Assembly: GCA_964304625.1 (NCBI GenBank)
Contig: OZ199839.1
Coordinates: 9,486,001 to 9,550,000 of the forward strand
DNA from: Kudoa neothunni
Taxonomy: Eukaryota; Cnidaria
Length of the DNA stretch: 64,000 nt
Reading direction: 5' to 3'
In this document: in pieces, positions 1 through 13,354 of the stretch
Numbering within the stretch: position 1 is the stretch's first letter
How the letters are laid out: the number at the start of each line of letters is the position of its first letter
Position numbers and translations under genes: made by a program
The notes under the pieces: generated by a model
What the model saw: the letters and a program-made list of their open reading frames with translations, nothing else
What the model was told of the DNA's origin: nothing
Database searches by the model: none

Positions 1-3000
1 CCGGACTTACAACCGTTGATTCTCCTGAAGTTAACCATTACCATAAATACATATATTTCAAAACAAAAGGTGAAATTAACTAATAATAATTTTTTTAATG
101 TTAATAGGAGAACAATTTGAAGCAACTAGAAATATTACACCGGAAACTGTATCAGGTCAACATACGCAATTAACCCTTCAACCAAAAGATCTTTTCCTGC
201 CTGGAAAAAATTTAAATGCAAAATGTGAACTTTATTATTCAATTGGGGATGAGGCTTCAAAATATCCAGCTACGTGTCGAATAGGTGATACTAACAAATT
301 TTGTTCGGATGCATGCAACAAAAGCTTTACTATTGTTAACCTGGATCCTAAAACGAGTTACAAGATTACAGTCTGTTCCAAAGGATATACGTGCGAACAA
401 AGCAATCCAGAAACAGAAAGTAATTTTTATATTCCTGAATAAAATTTATTATTATAAATAGCCGGAGAAACATCATTCACGATTTCTACAAATGACGTGG
501 GTGAAAGTAAGAGGACTACTGTCACTATGGCTCCTTCGAGTTCTGAAAGTTTAGGGAATTCGTGGGCATACGTTCTATTTGAAAGACTGTCTAAGAAAAT
601 AATTATTGATTGTTTGAATGGTCCCTGCGTTCCTACCATATCGGCATCAAATATATTAGATATTTCCTGGGATATTATCGACGCAGAAATAGCATACGAA
701 ATAGTTGTGATAAATATTGCTACAAGCAAACCTCTGGCGAAAGATATAAAAAGTTTTAATTGTGTAAAAAAATTGGTCTACTTTTTTTAGGAAGCATTGT
801 GGAAGGTAGTGATCGGATGATTTTAAGATACGATACGACGAATAATAATTATAAAATAAAATTTAAGGACGACTTTACAACACTAAAGCATGAACAATGT
901 ACAGTAAAAAAATCAAAAGACGATTTATCTGATTATGAGGATGCCGGTGAAAATAATGGAATTATTAAAAAAAGTTGCAACACACTTGATATAGAATCAA
1001 CCATCATTCTTAATGATAAATATAAGCTCAATTATATTTCTTATACTTATCAATATTCTAAGGAAGAAACTGTTGATTCATCATCTGGACTTGCGAAACC
1101 AGAGGAAGAGAGACTCGAAAGTGGTACGGAAAAATCACCAGAACCAACAGCACAAAGAAAAAAAACGATCTCATACCCAAAAGGAAAAGTTTATTCATAT
1201 TTCATGGGTAATTTATAATTGAAATATAAATATAATTCTTTCAAGATGATTACGAGGAAATAACTTATGCTGCATCCCTTCATGATGATAAAATAAAATT
1301 AGGATCAAATAAATGTTCGTTAAACTGCGAAGCATATAAGGACAATCAAAAACAAGACGGATTAACACAAAATGAAGTTAATCCATGCTCCAATTTTGAG
1401 AGTTATTCAATTCAATTCGATGAGTTGGTTAAGGATTATCATATCCGCTGCCCAAAACATTTTGACTTCCATTACTTTTACGACAACGATTTCGTGAAAA
1501 ATAATGCACCAGTTTTTAGTAGATTTTACTACGAATTAACTAATGACTACACAAATAAAAGGTTTACAATAAAATTGGTAAATGAAAACCCTTCTGAAAT
1601 GTGTACGTTTGAATGGTTGGACGCAACTGCGTCTTCTTCAAATAATTTTTTTTCTAATAAGTGTGAAAATAAAAGAAACTGTTTATACAGTATGTGTAAT
1701 AATGTGATTTTTGGAAATATAACAGAGAGCGTAAAAGCGGTAAAAATTCGTGTCTTAAAATTAGGAATGCAACCTACTCCTGGTTATCAAAGCAACATCT
1801 ACATATGTATTATGTTAATCATCTACAAAATAGTAATTGTATTATTTAGTGAAGCATGGACAGGATGTACCTGTGACAACTTCAAACAACGACATAAAAA
1901 TTGATATTGGTACTAAAAATAAATATGAAGGAGGCGAACATGTTACTGAACCCTCCTCTGCTACATGTTCGTTGAGTTATTGGAATGCGTATGCACCACT
2001 TGTTAATGAAAATGGAAGAAAATCCCCCACCTCTTCAACCTGTAATTTCGGTGAGCTGGAAATAACACCAGATCCAAACCACTTACATAATGATGTTATG
2101 GTGAAAATATCAAATATACCAGGTTATTCTCCACGAAAATACTTTTATTACAAGACAAGTAATTATTTTGAATATATATTTTTTAATAAATTTTATTAAG
2201 CTCAATCGACCGTACTTTCAACTGGAGAAGTAGCGGTTACATCAACTGAAGATGGATTTTCTTTCATCCTTAATATATCAGTGTCATCCACCACATGCAC
2301 TATTTATGTAAAAGAAAAAGATTCAACGAATGGTTATTACCCGGCTATGTGTACCGGAAAAGTATTGTGTGTCAATACTTGCAACACACAATTTACCCTA
2401 ATTGGACTTTATTCTGGCGCTAGCTACGATATTAAAATTGTACCCAGTGGGAATTATGAAATGTTAGAAGTAAAAAACAAACAAACAAGTAGTATAATTG
2501 ATCTAAATTTTAACAAATGTATAATAGATGGCAGTAAAGTTGATTTTCAAATTTCTGGAGGGACTACAAAAGATAACCTTATAATTACTCCTAAAGTCAT
2601 TATTAATAACGCTGATAATACTGAATGTTATTATCAATTATATAGACATGAAACGAATGAATGTAATAAGTTCTTTCATATTATTTTATTTATTTGATGT
2701 AGTTTCACACACGAATATACAAAAATCATGCATAAGATGTACCGGAAGTGATCTTAAACAATGCAATGAGATCCAATTCGATCAAAATTCATATAGTAAT
2801 AAGTACAACTACAGATTAATGATATACGTGGATAGAAAGTCGCCACCAGTCAAAATCCCCATTCCAGGTATAATGGTATATTTCTTCTTACATTATTTAA
2901 TATGTATTTGTAGCTTTTTCCAGACACGGTAAACTACAACAAAAATTTGTGCCCGCAAGTGGTGAAAATATTGAGAAATTCTCTATTTCACTTACCGAAT

Positions 3001-5485
3001 TTCCCGATAGCAGTAAATGCGTGATAAAATTAACAAGTTTTGGTGAAACACCGATATTCAATAAACCAGCTTGCTCTATTATCACAGATAGAGATTACTG
3101 CACTGTTGATTGTCCGACATCTAGGCCCGTTGAGATTGATTATTTAAATTCAAAAATTGATCGATATATATCGGTTTGTTATGGTTCAAATGATGAAGAA
3201 GCAAAAAAATGTAAAAAGGTGTCGGTTTTCCCAATTAGAATGGGTATTTTAATTATATATTATATTAATGAAATATTGAAAGATTCTTTTGTATTTTTAA
3301 AATACTACATTTTTTTAGATTATCGGATGAAAAATACATATAAGATGACTCACATTGATAATAAAGTTAGTTTATCGTACAAGTCGAACTCAAAAACCGA
3401 GTGGGAAGTGAGTACTGACGAGAGAAGTGATTTATCCAGTGACTCACAAATAACTTCCTTAAATAAATCAAGTTATTCAGACAACGTCGAAACAAAGTCC
3501 GCTGATTTCTCAGTCGATAGATACATGAGTTATTACAAAATAAATTCAACATTATTATGGCCTGGAATAATATATTATACCAATACTACTTTCCTAAACA
3601 GTAGCATTCCAATAAAATCTCAAGTTATACACTCAGTTTCAAGTATCGCTAATAAAAACAATCAACTAAAACTAAGTTTTTCGCCTGGCCCTTACAATGA
3701 TGAAATGTGTCACATCAAAGTATTTGAAGTCCAGTCAGATGGCAAAGATAAAGAAAGTAATGTTTTGAATGCATTCGGAGTTGTGAAAGATGGGTGTTAC
3801 CAACTATGCGAAGACGGTGTTATCAACTTAACCAATGATTATCAAAGGGTTGGAGTGATTATAAAAAGAAGATTCGATACCGTGGGGTTCAAGCAATACC
3901 ATAAAAGTTTTTGAAATTTTTCATCATTTAATTAATAAATAAATATAGGAGGTGATACTGGCCTTAGTTTATCTGAAATTTCCAATGTGGGTGTTAAACT
4001 CACGGGACTAAGTATTTATAAAAATTTAATCAATCAAGCTTTAACCCCAACATGTACTATTAATATATCCAAAGCTAATACCATATCTACTGAAACAAGG
4101 GCTAAGTGTGATGCTAGTAGTGCTGCATGTTCCACTGACTGTCAACAGTCATATACGATTAATAATTTAGAAGCTGGTACGGACTATCTGGTATCAGTGG
4201 GAATTACTAATCTTGGAATTAATGGCCAGTATATCAAGAAGTTGGTGTTTAGAACGAGTATTATCGAACTCAAATTTTAAATTCTGAATTTAAATAGTTG
4301 GTGGAATTGAGTTAACTACAACCGAGTTTCAAGCAACATTAAAAGCTGGAACCGCCACGGTTACGCCATACCAGACTGACAATTATCTTCCGATATGTAG
4401 AGTTTTACTTAAAAAGGATGGTGAATCAGATCCAAAATACATGGCTACATGCGAAGGAATGGGGGCTTGTAAGAACAAATGTGAGGGTCCATTCAAAATA
4501 GTTAACCTAGCGTTGGGACAAAAGTATGAAATATCTGTGGAACCATCTGACGGTAAAAATGTAAAAACATACGAAATTACCACAAGTATTATGTTCAAAA
4601 TTTTTGTTGCCTGTATAATTTATAAAAGAAAATGCCGATCTCACTTTTTCAGTGAATTTTGTGGAAAACGATGAATTAAAAATTGTCACGGAGTTTACTG
4701 GAAAAAATAAAGACTCTAAATGTCCATTTATATTGCAAGAGAAAAAAGGCAAAATATTGTCGATAGTTACTTGGTGTAGTGATGACGATCCTTGTGCAGC
4801 CAATAATTGTGTTATTAATCTTAATAGATTGTCGAGGGGAAAAGATTATGTTTTAAGTATAAAAGCGAAAGATTATTCAAAATATAAACAACAGGATATT
4901 TTATGTAAATATATGTTTTGTATTAATTATCGATTTATATATAATAATATAAAAAGATTCAAAAATTTCAAAGTTGTCAGGGTAAATAAAAGCTCATATA
5001 TTAAATACATAAAAAATGTTTTAGTAAATTAATAAATAAAGTATTCAAATAAACAATATGTAAATAGAGGAGCAGGAAATAAATAGTGAATATACAAATA
5101 TCAACGTGGATGAAATTATTCAAAAAGTCATAAGAATAGTTGAAAAGGGGGTGAATAATTATTTTATTCTAAATTTTGATTCTTATCATCATATAGTAAA
5201 TTTCTTGTAATTGCTACTGTTAAAAATTATCAAATGAATAGATAACATAGATAAACATGATAATAATGCCGCGAAGAATGAAAATTCGTATTTTATGTTA
5301 GTATTATTATGGTTAATATTTTATTAGGTCGTCTAATAGATACCTGTAAACTGATTCATGTAGTGTCAATGATAATCCTTTTATGTAGTCTTTATGGAAT
5401 GATCCCTATCGTGACATCATTGTTGGTAATAATTGGTCTAGTTGTGTACAGAAGGAGGGCTAAAGATGCTAGTTATGATTTATAA
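1..5485 (+). CDS. Cysteine-rich repeat surface protein, 3' part of gene (5' end outside window)
   Basis: I do not recognise a named family. Exons joined by short gt..ag introns (the first at about 70-107) encode a chain of domains of about 80-100 residues. Each has a Cys near a beta-strand-like segment, then Cys-x(5-8)-Cys-x(2-3)-Cys, a motif like F-x-I-x-N-L, and about ten residues on Y-x-I-x-V. This spacing recurs near 220-400, 2290-2450, 3010-3180, 3700-3880, 4040-4210, 4390-4560 and 4720-4870, and looks like a fibronectin-III-type sandwich with added disulfides. Most introns sit at domain borders. The last exon (about 5329-5485) encodes a hydrophobic stretch of about 30 residues, then YRRRAKDASYDL and a stop, so a type I membrane protein with a short basic tail is likely. 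The join between the exon near 5070-5150 and the membrane exon is unresolved by eye. Role in adhesion or host contact is inference only. Confidence 0.7.
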
Positions 5486-5878
5486 ATGGAATAGCAAAAT
5501 CGAAATGTTTCATTTATTATTGGATTTTTATAATTTAGTTAAAGATTTTACCTATATATTATTTAACAAGTTTTCTATTAATAAATTACTTTTATGTATT
5601 CCTCAAAACTATTTTATGAATTCTACCAGAGAATTACTCTAGAATGCGCTTAGATACAAAAACTACATATGTGAACTTGCTGTTTATACACTAGTTTGTT
5701 ATTATTTAATGTCATATAAAATTATTCTCAGTTCTTAATTTTTGTTATTTACAATTATTTAATAAATAGTCGTACATAATTTCTTATATATGAATGCTAG
5801 AAGAAAGATTGATGTTTTCATAATTTTGTTACAATTAATTTTTGTGAGATGGTAATATCTTATTCATTGTAGATATGG
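5486..5878. other. AT-rich 3' flank of the surface-protein gene
   Basis: No coding potential beyond short chance frames. It probably contains the 3' UTR and polyadenylation region of the upstream gene, followed by the edge of transposon debris. Confidence 0.4.
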
Positions 5879-5879
5879 C

Positions 5880-6105
5880 TATTTTACAGTATATGTGACG
5901 AACTTCGGTGCAAAAACAAACCGCTCGGGAAAAATCGGACACAATATTAAAATTGAACATAAAACCATTATATATTTACACACAGTGCTCAATTCCTTAT
6001 TTTTATATTTATGACTAAACAAAAAATCGGATATATACCCGGGAAAGGTATCCAGACTTTTGTTGGTCACGTTTCTATATATGCGTTTGAAAGCTCCCCA
6101 AGTAG
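5880..6105 (-). mobile_element. ISXO2/Merlin-type DDE transposase C-terminal fragment
   Basis: On the minus strand one frame reads VVHTNRIEATWGAFKR, followed about 15 residues later by a segment ending in FPGYISDFLFSHKYKN. This matches the C-terminal signature of IS1595/ISXO2-like (Merlin) transposases: H-T-N-x-I-E-x-x-W-x-x-x-K around the last acidic catalytic residue, then a Y-x-x-E/D-F stretch. Only this piece is visible; the earlier catalytic acids and any terminal repeats are missing. It abuts the truncated Helitron at about 6105 in the same orientation. Family assignment rests on this motif alone. Confidence 0.6.
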
Positions 6106-6436
6106 CTTCGATTCGATTAGTATGGACAACTCAGTTCGCATGTTCTTAATAATAGAGCGAAGAGTCGTCGTAATTGACGTGGTGTATTAGTAACAATAGC
6201 TTCGTTTAAAGTATTCTCCCAATGATTATCATCTTGAAGCATCCCACGTTTCACACATGCCTCTCTATCTGTTGAGTGCAGCTGACCATCAAATATTCGA
6301 AAATCTTGGAAAAACTTTGATCCTGTAATTTCACGTAAAAGCACCCCTAAGTAAAAACATTCACTATACTTCGGATGTACAGTGTAAACTCTTTCCGGCG
6401 TATTATCAAATTTTACATCGGCATTACCCTCTACAG

Positions 6437-7945
6437 CAGTGTTTCCCTACAGAGGGTGTGAAAAGCCATCATGGGGGTGCGGGAGTCATTCAAGAATAAA
6501 TTTAAAAATTAATCTTATTTTGTTCATTTCATAATTTTCGTTAGTCCCCGTTTAAATCATGTAAGGACGTAATGCGTACAATAATATTTCTGGTTGTTTT
6601 GATATCAATCAATTTTGATTCAAAAATGGGATTTGATAATTTATTTAATTTATTATTTATTCTGTTTGATTCTACGAAATAGCACAGTAAGGCAGTAGTT
6701 TATATTAAGCCTGTTCAACCTACAAAATCCAACTATCGCTATTTTCATGTAAAATCGTAACTTTGTTATCTTTCAAAATAACATATTTATATGCTTAAGC
6801 TGTAATTAGGTTGTCAGCATTTTCATCTACTTAGAAAAAATCTCTATCCATAAAAATAAAACCACAATGTGGTTTGAACTTTGTCCTCTGGCTAAATTTG
6901 AGATCCATCATTTAATTGTATATGATTTATCATGTTAGGTTTTAAGTTTTTTGCTCGAATTTGTACCTGGTGTTTAAGATGAACTTTAGCTAAATTTCCT
7001 TGAAAAAGATCGGTACAACAAAAATCCGAGCATTTATTTATATATTTAAATAGATGAATGTCAATTTTAACAGAATAATTAGTTATTTTTATTCAGGTAC
7101 ATTAAGGAAGCATCTGTTTTGAATTTTCGGAATTCTTCCTAACCCATTGCCTGTATGTTTAAATTAAAATGTGACGCAATATAGAGTAAGGAATTCGCCA
7201 GGTTTTTCCACACTTGATGGTATATGAAACAAGCCTATCGACTTCATTATGTACAAATAATAAGTATCGGAATTCATTAAACCCCGAAAACGATTCTCAT
7301 ATTTCATATTCCAACAAAATCTCTTGCTTTGAACTACTTATGAAAACCGAGCTAGAACAAGAGAACCGTCAGATCAAATAATATTAAATAACAATTGATT
7401 TTGAAACAATGTTTCTTATGAACTATACGAGTTGGCTATTTTTAATTGGCTCATTTAATTTTCACCCTTTAGTACAGAATTTATTTAAGCGACCATACTT
7501 TTTATAGTTTAATATTACGTTCATATTTATTTTTTAAGTCTAATATTTTTGAATAATTATAATAACATAATTTATTAGAATTATTTGTTGCTTTACATAA
7601 AAATGGTATATATAAGCAAGAATGAATAATAGCTCCAATCATTGATTGTTAAGTCATAAGGAGTGAAATGATAATGTTCATCCTTTTTCAATTACACATA
7701 GCAAATTGAGTTAACCAAAACATTTCGGTTTTAATTTAGTTTAGAAGTAAATGGGGAAATTTGGAGTTAAAATATAAACTAAAATAATACAAATATGATT
7801 TTAAGACATTTTTCATTAGTACTATTATTTTCGCATTTAAATAAAAAGAATAATTGAGTCTTGACATTCACGTAGAGGAGGGGGTATGAAGTGAACGTGG
7901 AAATTAGGATGGAGGTACGGACGTAAAATTTGTAGGGTAACACTG
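6437..7945. mobile_element. Non-autonomous hAT element inside the Helitron, perfect 8-bp TSD
   Basis: The element begins CAGTGTTTCCCTACAGAG and ends with the complement of CAGTGTTACCCTACAAAT, giving terminal inverted repeats of about 15 bp. It is flanked on both sides by CTCTACAG (6429-6436 and 7946-7953), an exact 8-bp target-site duplication typical of hAT. The 1509-bp interior is AT-rich and shows no transposase, so it needed a helper. Its ends resemble those of the ZBED5-like hAT at 53271, a possible relative. Insertion postdates the Helitron. Confidence 0.85.
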
Positions 7946-10459
7946 CTCTACAGAATTCCTCTTTTTCGTCTAATCCAATTGTAATCTTTCCATATGAAAT
8001 AAGAGGGAATTTGGTCATATAATAGAGTTTGTGTCAACGAATCATTGTGGTGAAATTTGAAAAACGCTGTCAAAGTTATATCTTTTGGATTTTGAATCTG
8101 ATCCAATAAAATTTCTTCGTTAAAATATATCCTCTGTCCATTCTCCATATGGACACTTAGATGTTGAATTGCCGGATATCGACTATGTATATCAAAACCA
8201 AAAATCATCCAAAATGCCCCGCTGCTATTTATATATCGTTATGTTTGATAACTGGTGACTTTGTCGGCATTATTTGGCTGATTAACACAATATTTTGCAG
8301 CATCGCACCCTTTTTTAACATATTTACAAACGTATTTAATAGATTTGACAGAGTTACAATACTCAACGTTTATATGTGCATTAAATATCTTCGATAATAA
8401 CGGACAATGTGGTACAATCCATGTATTATTAACAACCACATCACGGCTATTTCTCATCTTGAGAGTTGCAGAGAATCCACCATGACCAGGTTGTCGTGTT
8501 CTGTCAAGCGGATAACCATTTTCATCAGTTTGGGTTTCTACAATAAAACTTATCGGATACTTCTTTGCACATTTACCTCCCTTCATGCATGGACTTTGTA
8601 GATTTGCACTACCACATGGATCATGAACCATCTGTTTACTTATAATCTGAGATAACTATAGATCTTTAGTTTGATCCAGTAGTTCAGCCGATATAAATTT
8701 ATCCACGTCATTTGGACGTAGGTTTTCTTTGAGCCATAATAATATGTGAGCATGTGGCAGCCCTCTTTTCTGCCATTCAATAATATACATGAAGCGCTGC
8801 ACCTGGCCAAAGATCTTGAATTTCGTTAACAATTTTATGAGTTCCTTTAACTTCAAATTAAACATCCTAGCCATTAGATAATGTCCTTCTTTAGCAGCCT
8901 GACCTGTGAATGATTCGCCTGTACCATCACTCTACAACGAATTACACGTGAAAGTAAAAAAAGATCTGGACGACCGAAACATCGAACAGAGGTCATTGCA
9001 TCTTGCTTTTTTTTGTGCATATAACGGGGTGACCCTGTGAAACTGGATGAAGAATACACAATTGTCCCCGCTCCATATGAGTACCATCATTGCATACACT
9101 ATCTATTAAATGTATATAAGAGTCAACACGAAGTTCCTTCTGATGAGTTCTAATGTAACATAATCTCTCAGACTCCATCTTAGCAAACATATCCATAGCA
9201 TATTGCTGATATAATGCCTGGAAATGATGTAATGCGTTAAAATTATTCTATATTATCATAAAGTGAAAATCATAAAAATTTTTACATGAGACAGTTTTGT
9301 TTGTCCCAACCTGAGGAATACCAAAGTGATAACCATCTTGACCATTAATGCAAATTAATGTGAACTAGTGGGTACTGCAATGGATCATATGAGCGATGCA
9401 TTTCATTGATTCGTTAGAGTACATTCTGTTCAGTCCTTAAAACAATGTCTCTTTTCCCATGTTGTTGATCTGACATAACAACGGCAACCTCATTGCATCG
9501 TGAAGCATTAAATCGTCTTTCGTGCTCTCATTCAGGACGTTTATCAGTGTCAATAACTATTTTAAGGTCACGCGAGGATTGCATTTACAACGCATATTTG
9601 AAGCTACCAATATAGCTGTGGCGCATATGTAACATATGTTGCAGTTCCAGAACAATATCTTATCTCAATTTGGGATATACGTTTGTTCTGCTCTGGGCCT
9701 GTAAATTATGATCCTCCACAGAGCACAACTGTAAGAACTTTGAATCCTCAATGTCTGAAGGTAATAGGGATCCTATTCTATGACAAATTTGGCCCCCAAC
9801 TTTGAATGTGACATAAAACCAGGTTCACAAACAATTTCTGCCCAAAAGATATCATTTGAAATACATTACTATATTTTCTGGTATTTTTCAAAAGCGTTGT
9901 GAGTCATCGGTTTTTCCACCTAACAAAATTCTCAATAACGACGGAGGTTCAGGTAAAATATCTAACAAAATTTTCCCCCCAGAACAACATTAACCAACAA
10001 ATTTGCTTGGTCATTTTTTAACAAAACACATTGGACAGACATTGTTCATTTTTCCAATATTTAAATTTTTATCGCTTGAGTAATTGACCTGGGGTCATAA
10101 CTCGAAGCAGCCATATTCCATGATATACTGGTTAAAATATTGTCTCTTTGATAACGTTGAACCACCATGTTCAGTGATGGTTCCGTTATATTTTCATGCT
10201 GACAATCAATTTGATATTGTTGACTCAATCGGTTCTGTACTTCCAGAAATCTCATTTCATTTTGTTGAATTGTGAGAATACGTCGATTCTGGTTTGCTAT
10301 ACGGATTCTTTGCCCCCTTTGCTCTCTACTTTGTTCTCTATCTTGAGATCGTCTAACTTACTGACGTGATCTATTTAATTCTCACCGCGAGTTTCTTTCT
10401 TCAATGGTCTCTTCCTGTCTTCTATTGGAATTTCTTATTCCGTTTTACTCTCTTCTATT

Positions 10460-10920
10460 TTTTTGTTTACAAGGTAAAACCTTTGGCGCAACTTATTAGG
10501 TTGTGGAATTCTGGTTGGTTGGTCAGACCTCTTCCATTAACGCTTTAGGCACCGCAGGACGTAACATGAAACCCCGTCGCTTATCTTTATGCGGTAGTGT
10601 GGGACTTTAACCCACTAAACATCCTCGTCTCAGGGCGACCACCACCCCAAACCCTATCCCTTTAAGGACGTTGGCTCTGTGGGAACTGCAAATAATTTTG
10701 CCTTTCAGTGGGTTCCAGAGATTCAAACTCCTATTCACGCAAATCTGGCTGCCAGTGCATCCCATTCCACAACGAGCGTACACATTAACCACAGCTCCCA
10801 AATATGGGATAGAGACCCACCGACACGGAAGCAGTAGTCTGACCAACGGCGGATTCGAACCTATTACCTCAAGGTTCTGAGTCCAAGTGCCACACCGATG
10901 TGCTATATATCCACAGCCAT
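10460..10920 (-). repeat. tRNA-derived SINE, full length, perfect 13-bp TSD
   Basis: Read on the minus strand, the element starts with a tRNA-like head carrying a Pol III B box (AGGTTCGAATCC near 10850). It has a unique middle, then a tail block including GAGGATGTTTAGTGGGTTAA and GGTTTTACCTTGTAAAC, followed by an A run. It is flanked by exact copies of ACTCTCTTCTATT at 10447-10459 and 10921-10933, as expected from target-primed insertion. It lies inside the basic N-terminal region of the Helitron. The same tail occurs in the copy split by piggyBac at about 45665-48243. Confidence 0.88.
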
Positions 10921-10984
10921 ACTCTCTTCTATTCGCTTGATCAACTACCTCTCTTCAAACCCCCGAACCTCAAACGTATATTAA

Positions 10985-11590
10985 AATTATTTATTCGATT
11001 AGTTTTTCGATTATTTTTACTGTTTGGCCTTATTTTGTTTCGCATATAATTAGAAACAACTAATATTTCACCAATATTAATTTCATGTTTTGGTGAATTT
11101 TTTGATTCATAATTAGTTATTCTTCATTTATCTAACCTTTAATAATTTTCAAGTTAATTTTTAATATCTTATGACATAAAACATTATAATTTTAGACTTT
11201 ACAATTTGAAATGTTCAAAAAATAAAATTTTAAGTGACAAATAATCGGTATGACTTATGGTTCGTGTATATACACATACTATAAATTTTTAGTTTAACCT
11301 TAGTCTAAACTGAGGAAACTAAACTATTGCTTTACACTCATTTTGATCCATTTAACATGTTGAAAATATTATTGATAAAACAAATTTTATATCCTGTATT
11401 ATGGTATCTTTATATTTTAGCCAAATTCCACACGTTAAATAACAAATTATCTTCTTAAATTAAACAAATTCGGGAAAGGAAACCACCCCCCCCCCCGCGT
11501 AATCCTGCGATAGCGCTATCTATACACATTTAATTATTTTTTAAATATAAAACACCTCAGCCTACACCAGACTTTGACCTACATTGGGAA
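10985..11590. other. AT-rich intergenic DNA with a poly-C tract
   Basis: No gene or recognisable repeat was seen apart from a run of C at about 11486-11499, which is unusual in this AT-rich sequence. Confidence 0.4.
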
Positions 11591-11596
11591 CAAACA

Positions 11597-11800
11597 AAAA
11601 GCCTGAGCGTGAGCTAGGGTCTTTGTACAATGTTTATACGTAACCATTTTTTTATATTGTAACATTTTAGCAAAATATAATGAAAATAAAAAAATAGGGA
11701 GGAAAGGTTCCTTTTTATCCAGTAAAATGTCATAAATTACAAGAAAGATTTGGTTACGTAATAAACATTGGGCAAGGACCCTGAGCGTAAGCCAGGGTTT
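11597..11800. repeat. Fold-back inverted repeat (small MITE-like)
   Basis: The segment at about 11612-11647 (containing AATGTTTATACGTAACCA) is matched in inverse orientation at about 11750-11790 (complement AATGTTTATTACGTAACCA, preceded by CAGGGTCCTTG), with a spacer of about 100 bp. Each arm also carries a small palindrome-like CCTGAGCGTRAGCYAGGGT. The outer limits and any target duplication are unclear. Confidence 0.55.
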
Positions 11801-11809
11801 GCGCTAGTT

Positions 11810-13350
11810 ATATATAAAATTTGTCTTAATTACTAACTCTTACTGTCACTTCTCTAGAGAACAGAAAATAATTTCTTATTACGCAACACTTTTTTAAAAT
11901 ATAATAATTCATTAAGATAGTTTTCTGCATGTTTTTATTTAAACTCATCTAAAACTTATGATGAAAATAAAAAAATAATTTTTATTATAATAAAATAGGA
12001 TGTGTAAATTGCATTTCTTATTTGTTTAATTTTTGGTTGACAGAAATTATTAGTCTTATCATCAAGTTGTCTAAATAGTTTTCTCCTACAAATTAAGTCA
12101 TGGATCGACTAGATTAGTCACATCTAACCTTTACATCATTGTCGAAAAAACTTGTTTTTATTAATATACGTTTGAGTGTAAATGCAAATAAAGTGGATAA
12201 ATAGGAAAGATTAAATTACAAGGACCCACATTAAATTTTGCTTTGTTTGCAGGCGCTATGACGATTCGAGGGTACTTGATGGGTCGTGGACACCTTGGAC
12301 CTAATTCCCATTTTAATGCCCATTACCCGTCACCTACTGTATAATGTTTATTCGTTATATATTTATTAACACAAGGCCACGCTTGGATTTTTTATAAATA
12401 AGAATAAAAAGAGTCTATATGATGAGCGGTATGGATTAAAATAATTTTCATTATTTTCCACGGGAAAAATTGATTCGGAATTCAAACACATTTCTAGATC
12501 GAATTATGGTCCGAAGTCGGAGGTTGCATCCTACATTATTCTTCATCAAACAACTACGTTTCATTTGGTTTTCTAGGAAAGAATTGTTCTGGGTTGTATT
12601 GATGCGTATTTTATGTTTAATAGTTTTTTTATATTTATGTAATTTCTATACGACATTCTATCGAAAAAATCCATTCGTAATTAAAACATAGAATAAAATT
12701 AAATTAAAATATTATTACACGATAAAAAAATCAGGTATAATAAAATATGTCGACATCGTTATTATATTTAGAAATATGTTAATTATCAATTAATTAAACT
12801 CACTCATTAATTTATAAATAGAGATCGCTGTTTTCGACATTTATTTTAAAAGAATTCGACAACTAAAATTTGTTTTAATCGAAAATTGCAATCTGCATTA
12901 ATAAAATTTATTTTTGAAATCTAAGAGTTTAGGATAAAAAATCTCAAAATATTTATTCACAAAATTCACGAAAACGTAATTTTCCGTCAATTTTGAAATA
13001 AATTTTTATTTATTTAAAATGTATTAACAATAAAAATCAAAAAAAGTCTAGTTTTGTAAGTATTTTACTTTTTAATGTAATTATAAATTTATCAAGGGAG
13101 AAAATGTGATAAATTAAAAAATGTAAACATCTCTTGCACGACACTAATAATTACAATATACAATTGAAAAATCGTTTAAATAAATCTTTTAAATGCATAT
13201 TACAAAACAAAAATTAAAAATATTTTAATGTAACATTATTTATTCTGACATAACACACTCAATTTAGAAAAATATAACTATCTCAATCAAAAAATTTAAA
13301 ATAAATAAAAAATCAGAAAGAAATACAACTGCGCGAAAAAATAACTAAAA
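11810..13350. other. AT-rich intergenic region
   Basis: I see no supported gene. A 73-codon frame at 12470-12691 has no recognisable motif and biased composition, so I do not call it. A short less AT-rich patch at 12240-12340 is unexplained. Confidence 0.35.
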
Positions 13351-13354
13351 TAAG

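Larger units (their letters stand above)
6105..10960 (-). mobile_element. Helitron (rolling-circle transposon) remnant, 3' truncated and interrupted twice
   Basis: Minus-strand pieces follow Helitron protein order. Near 9.5-9.9 kb is the Helitron-like N region (GGQICHRIGSLLPSD). At 8656-8874 is the Rep HUH motif (EWQKRGLPHAHILLWL). At 8239-8631 is the two-tyrosine motif (KYVCKYVKKG). At 7948-8208 is FDIHSRYPAIQ. At 6117-6420 is the region before the helicase (YTVHPKYSECFYLG, then a stretch ending RRLFALLLRTCE). The N-terminus is basic, near 10.25-10.45 kb and continuing to about 10.96 kb. The RecD/Pif1 helicase half is absent, and many stops and frame changes show it is dead. A hAT element (6437-7945) and a SINE (10460-10920) are inserted in it; across the hAT the Helitron frame resumes exactly when the duplicated 8 bp are counted once. 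The terminal TC and CTRR hairpin were not found. Confidence 0.9.

Noticed and set aside
12470-12691. 73-codon open frame
   Set aside because: No family motif, no splice-linked neighbours and an AT-driven composition rich in Leu, Phe and Ile.
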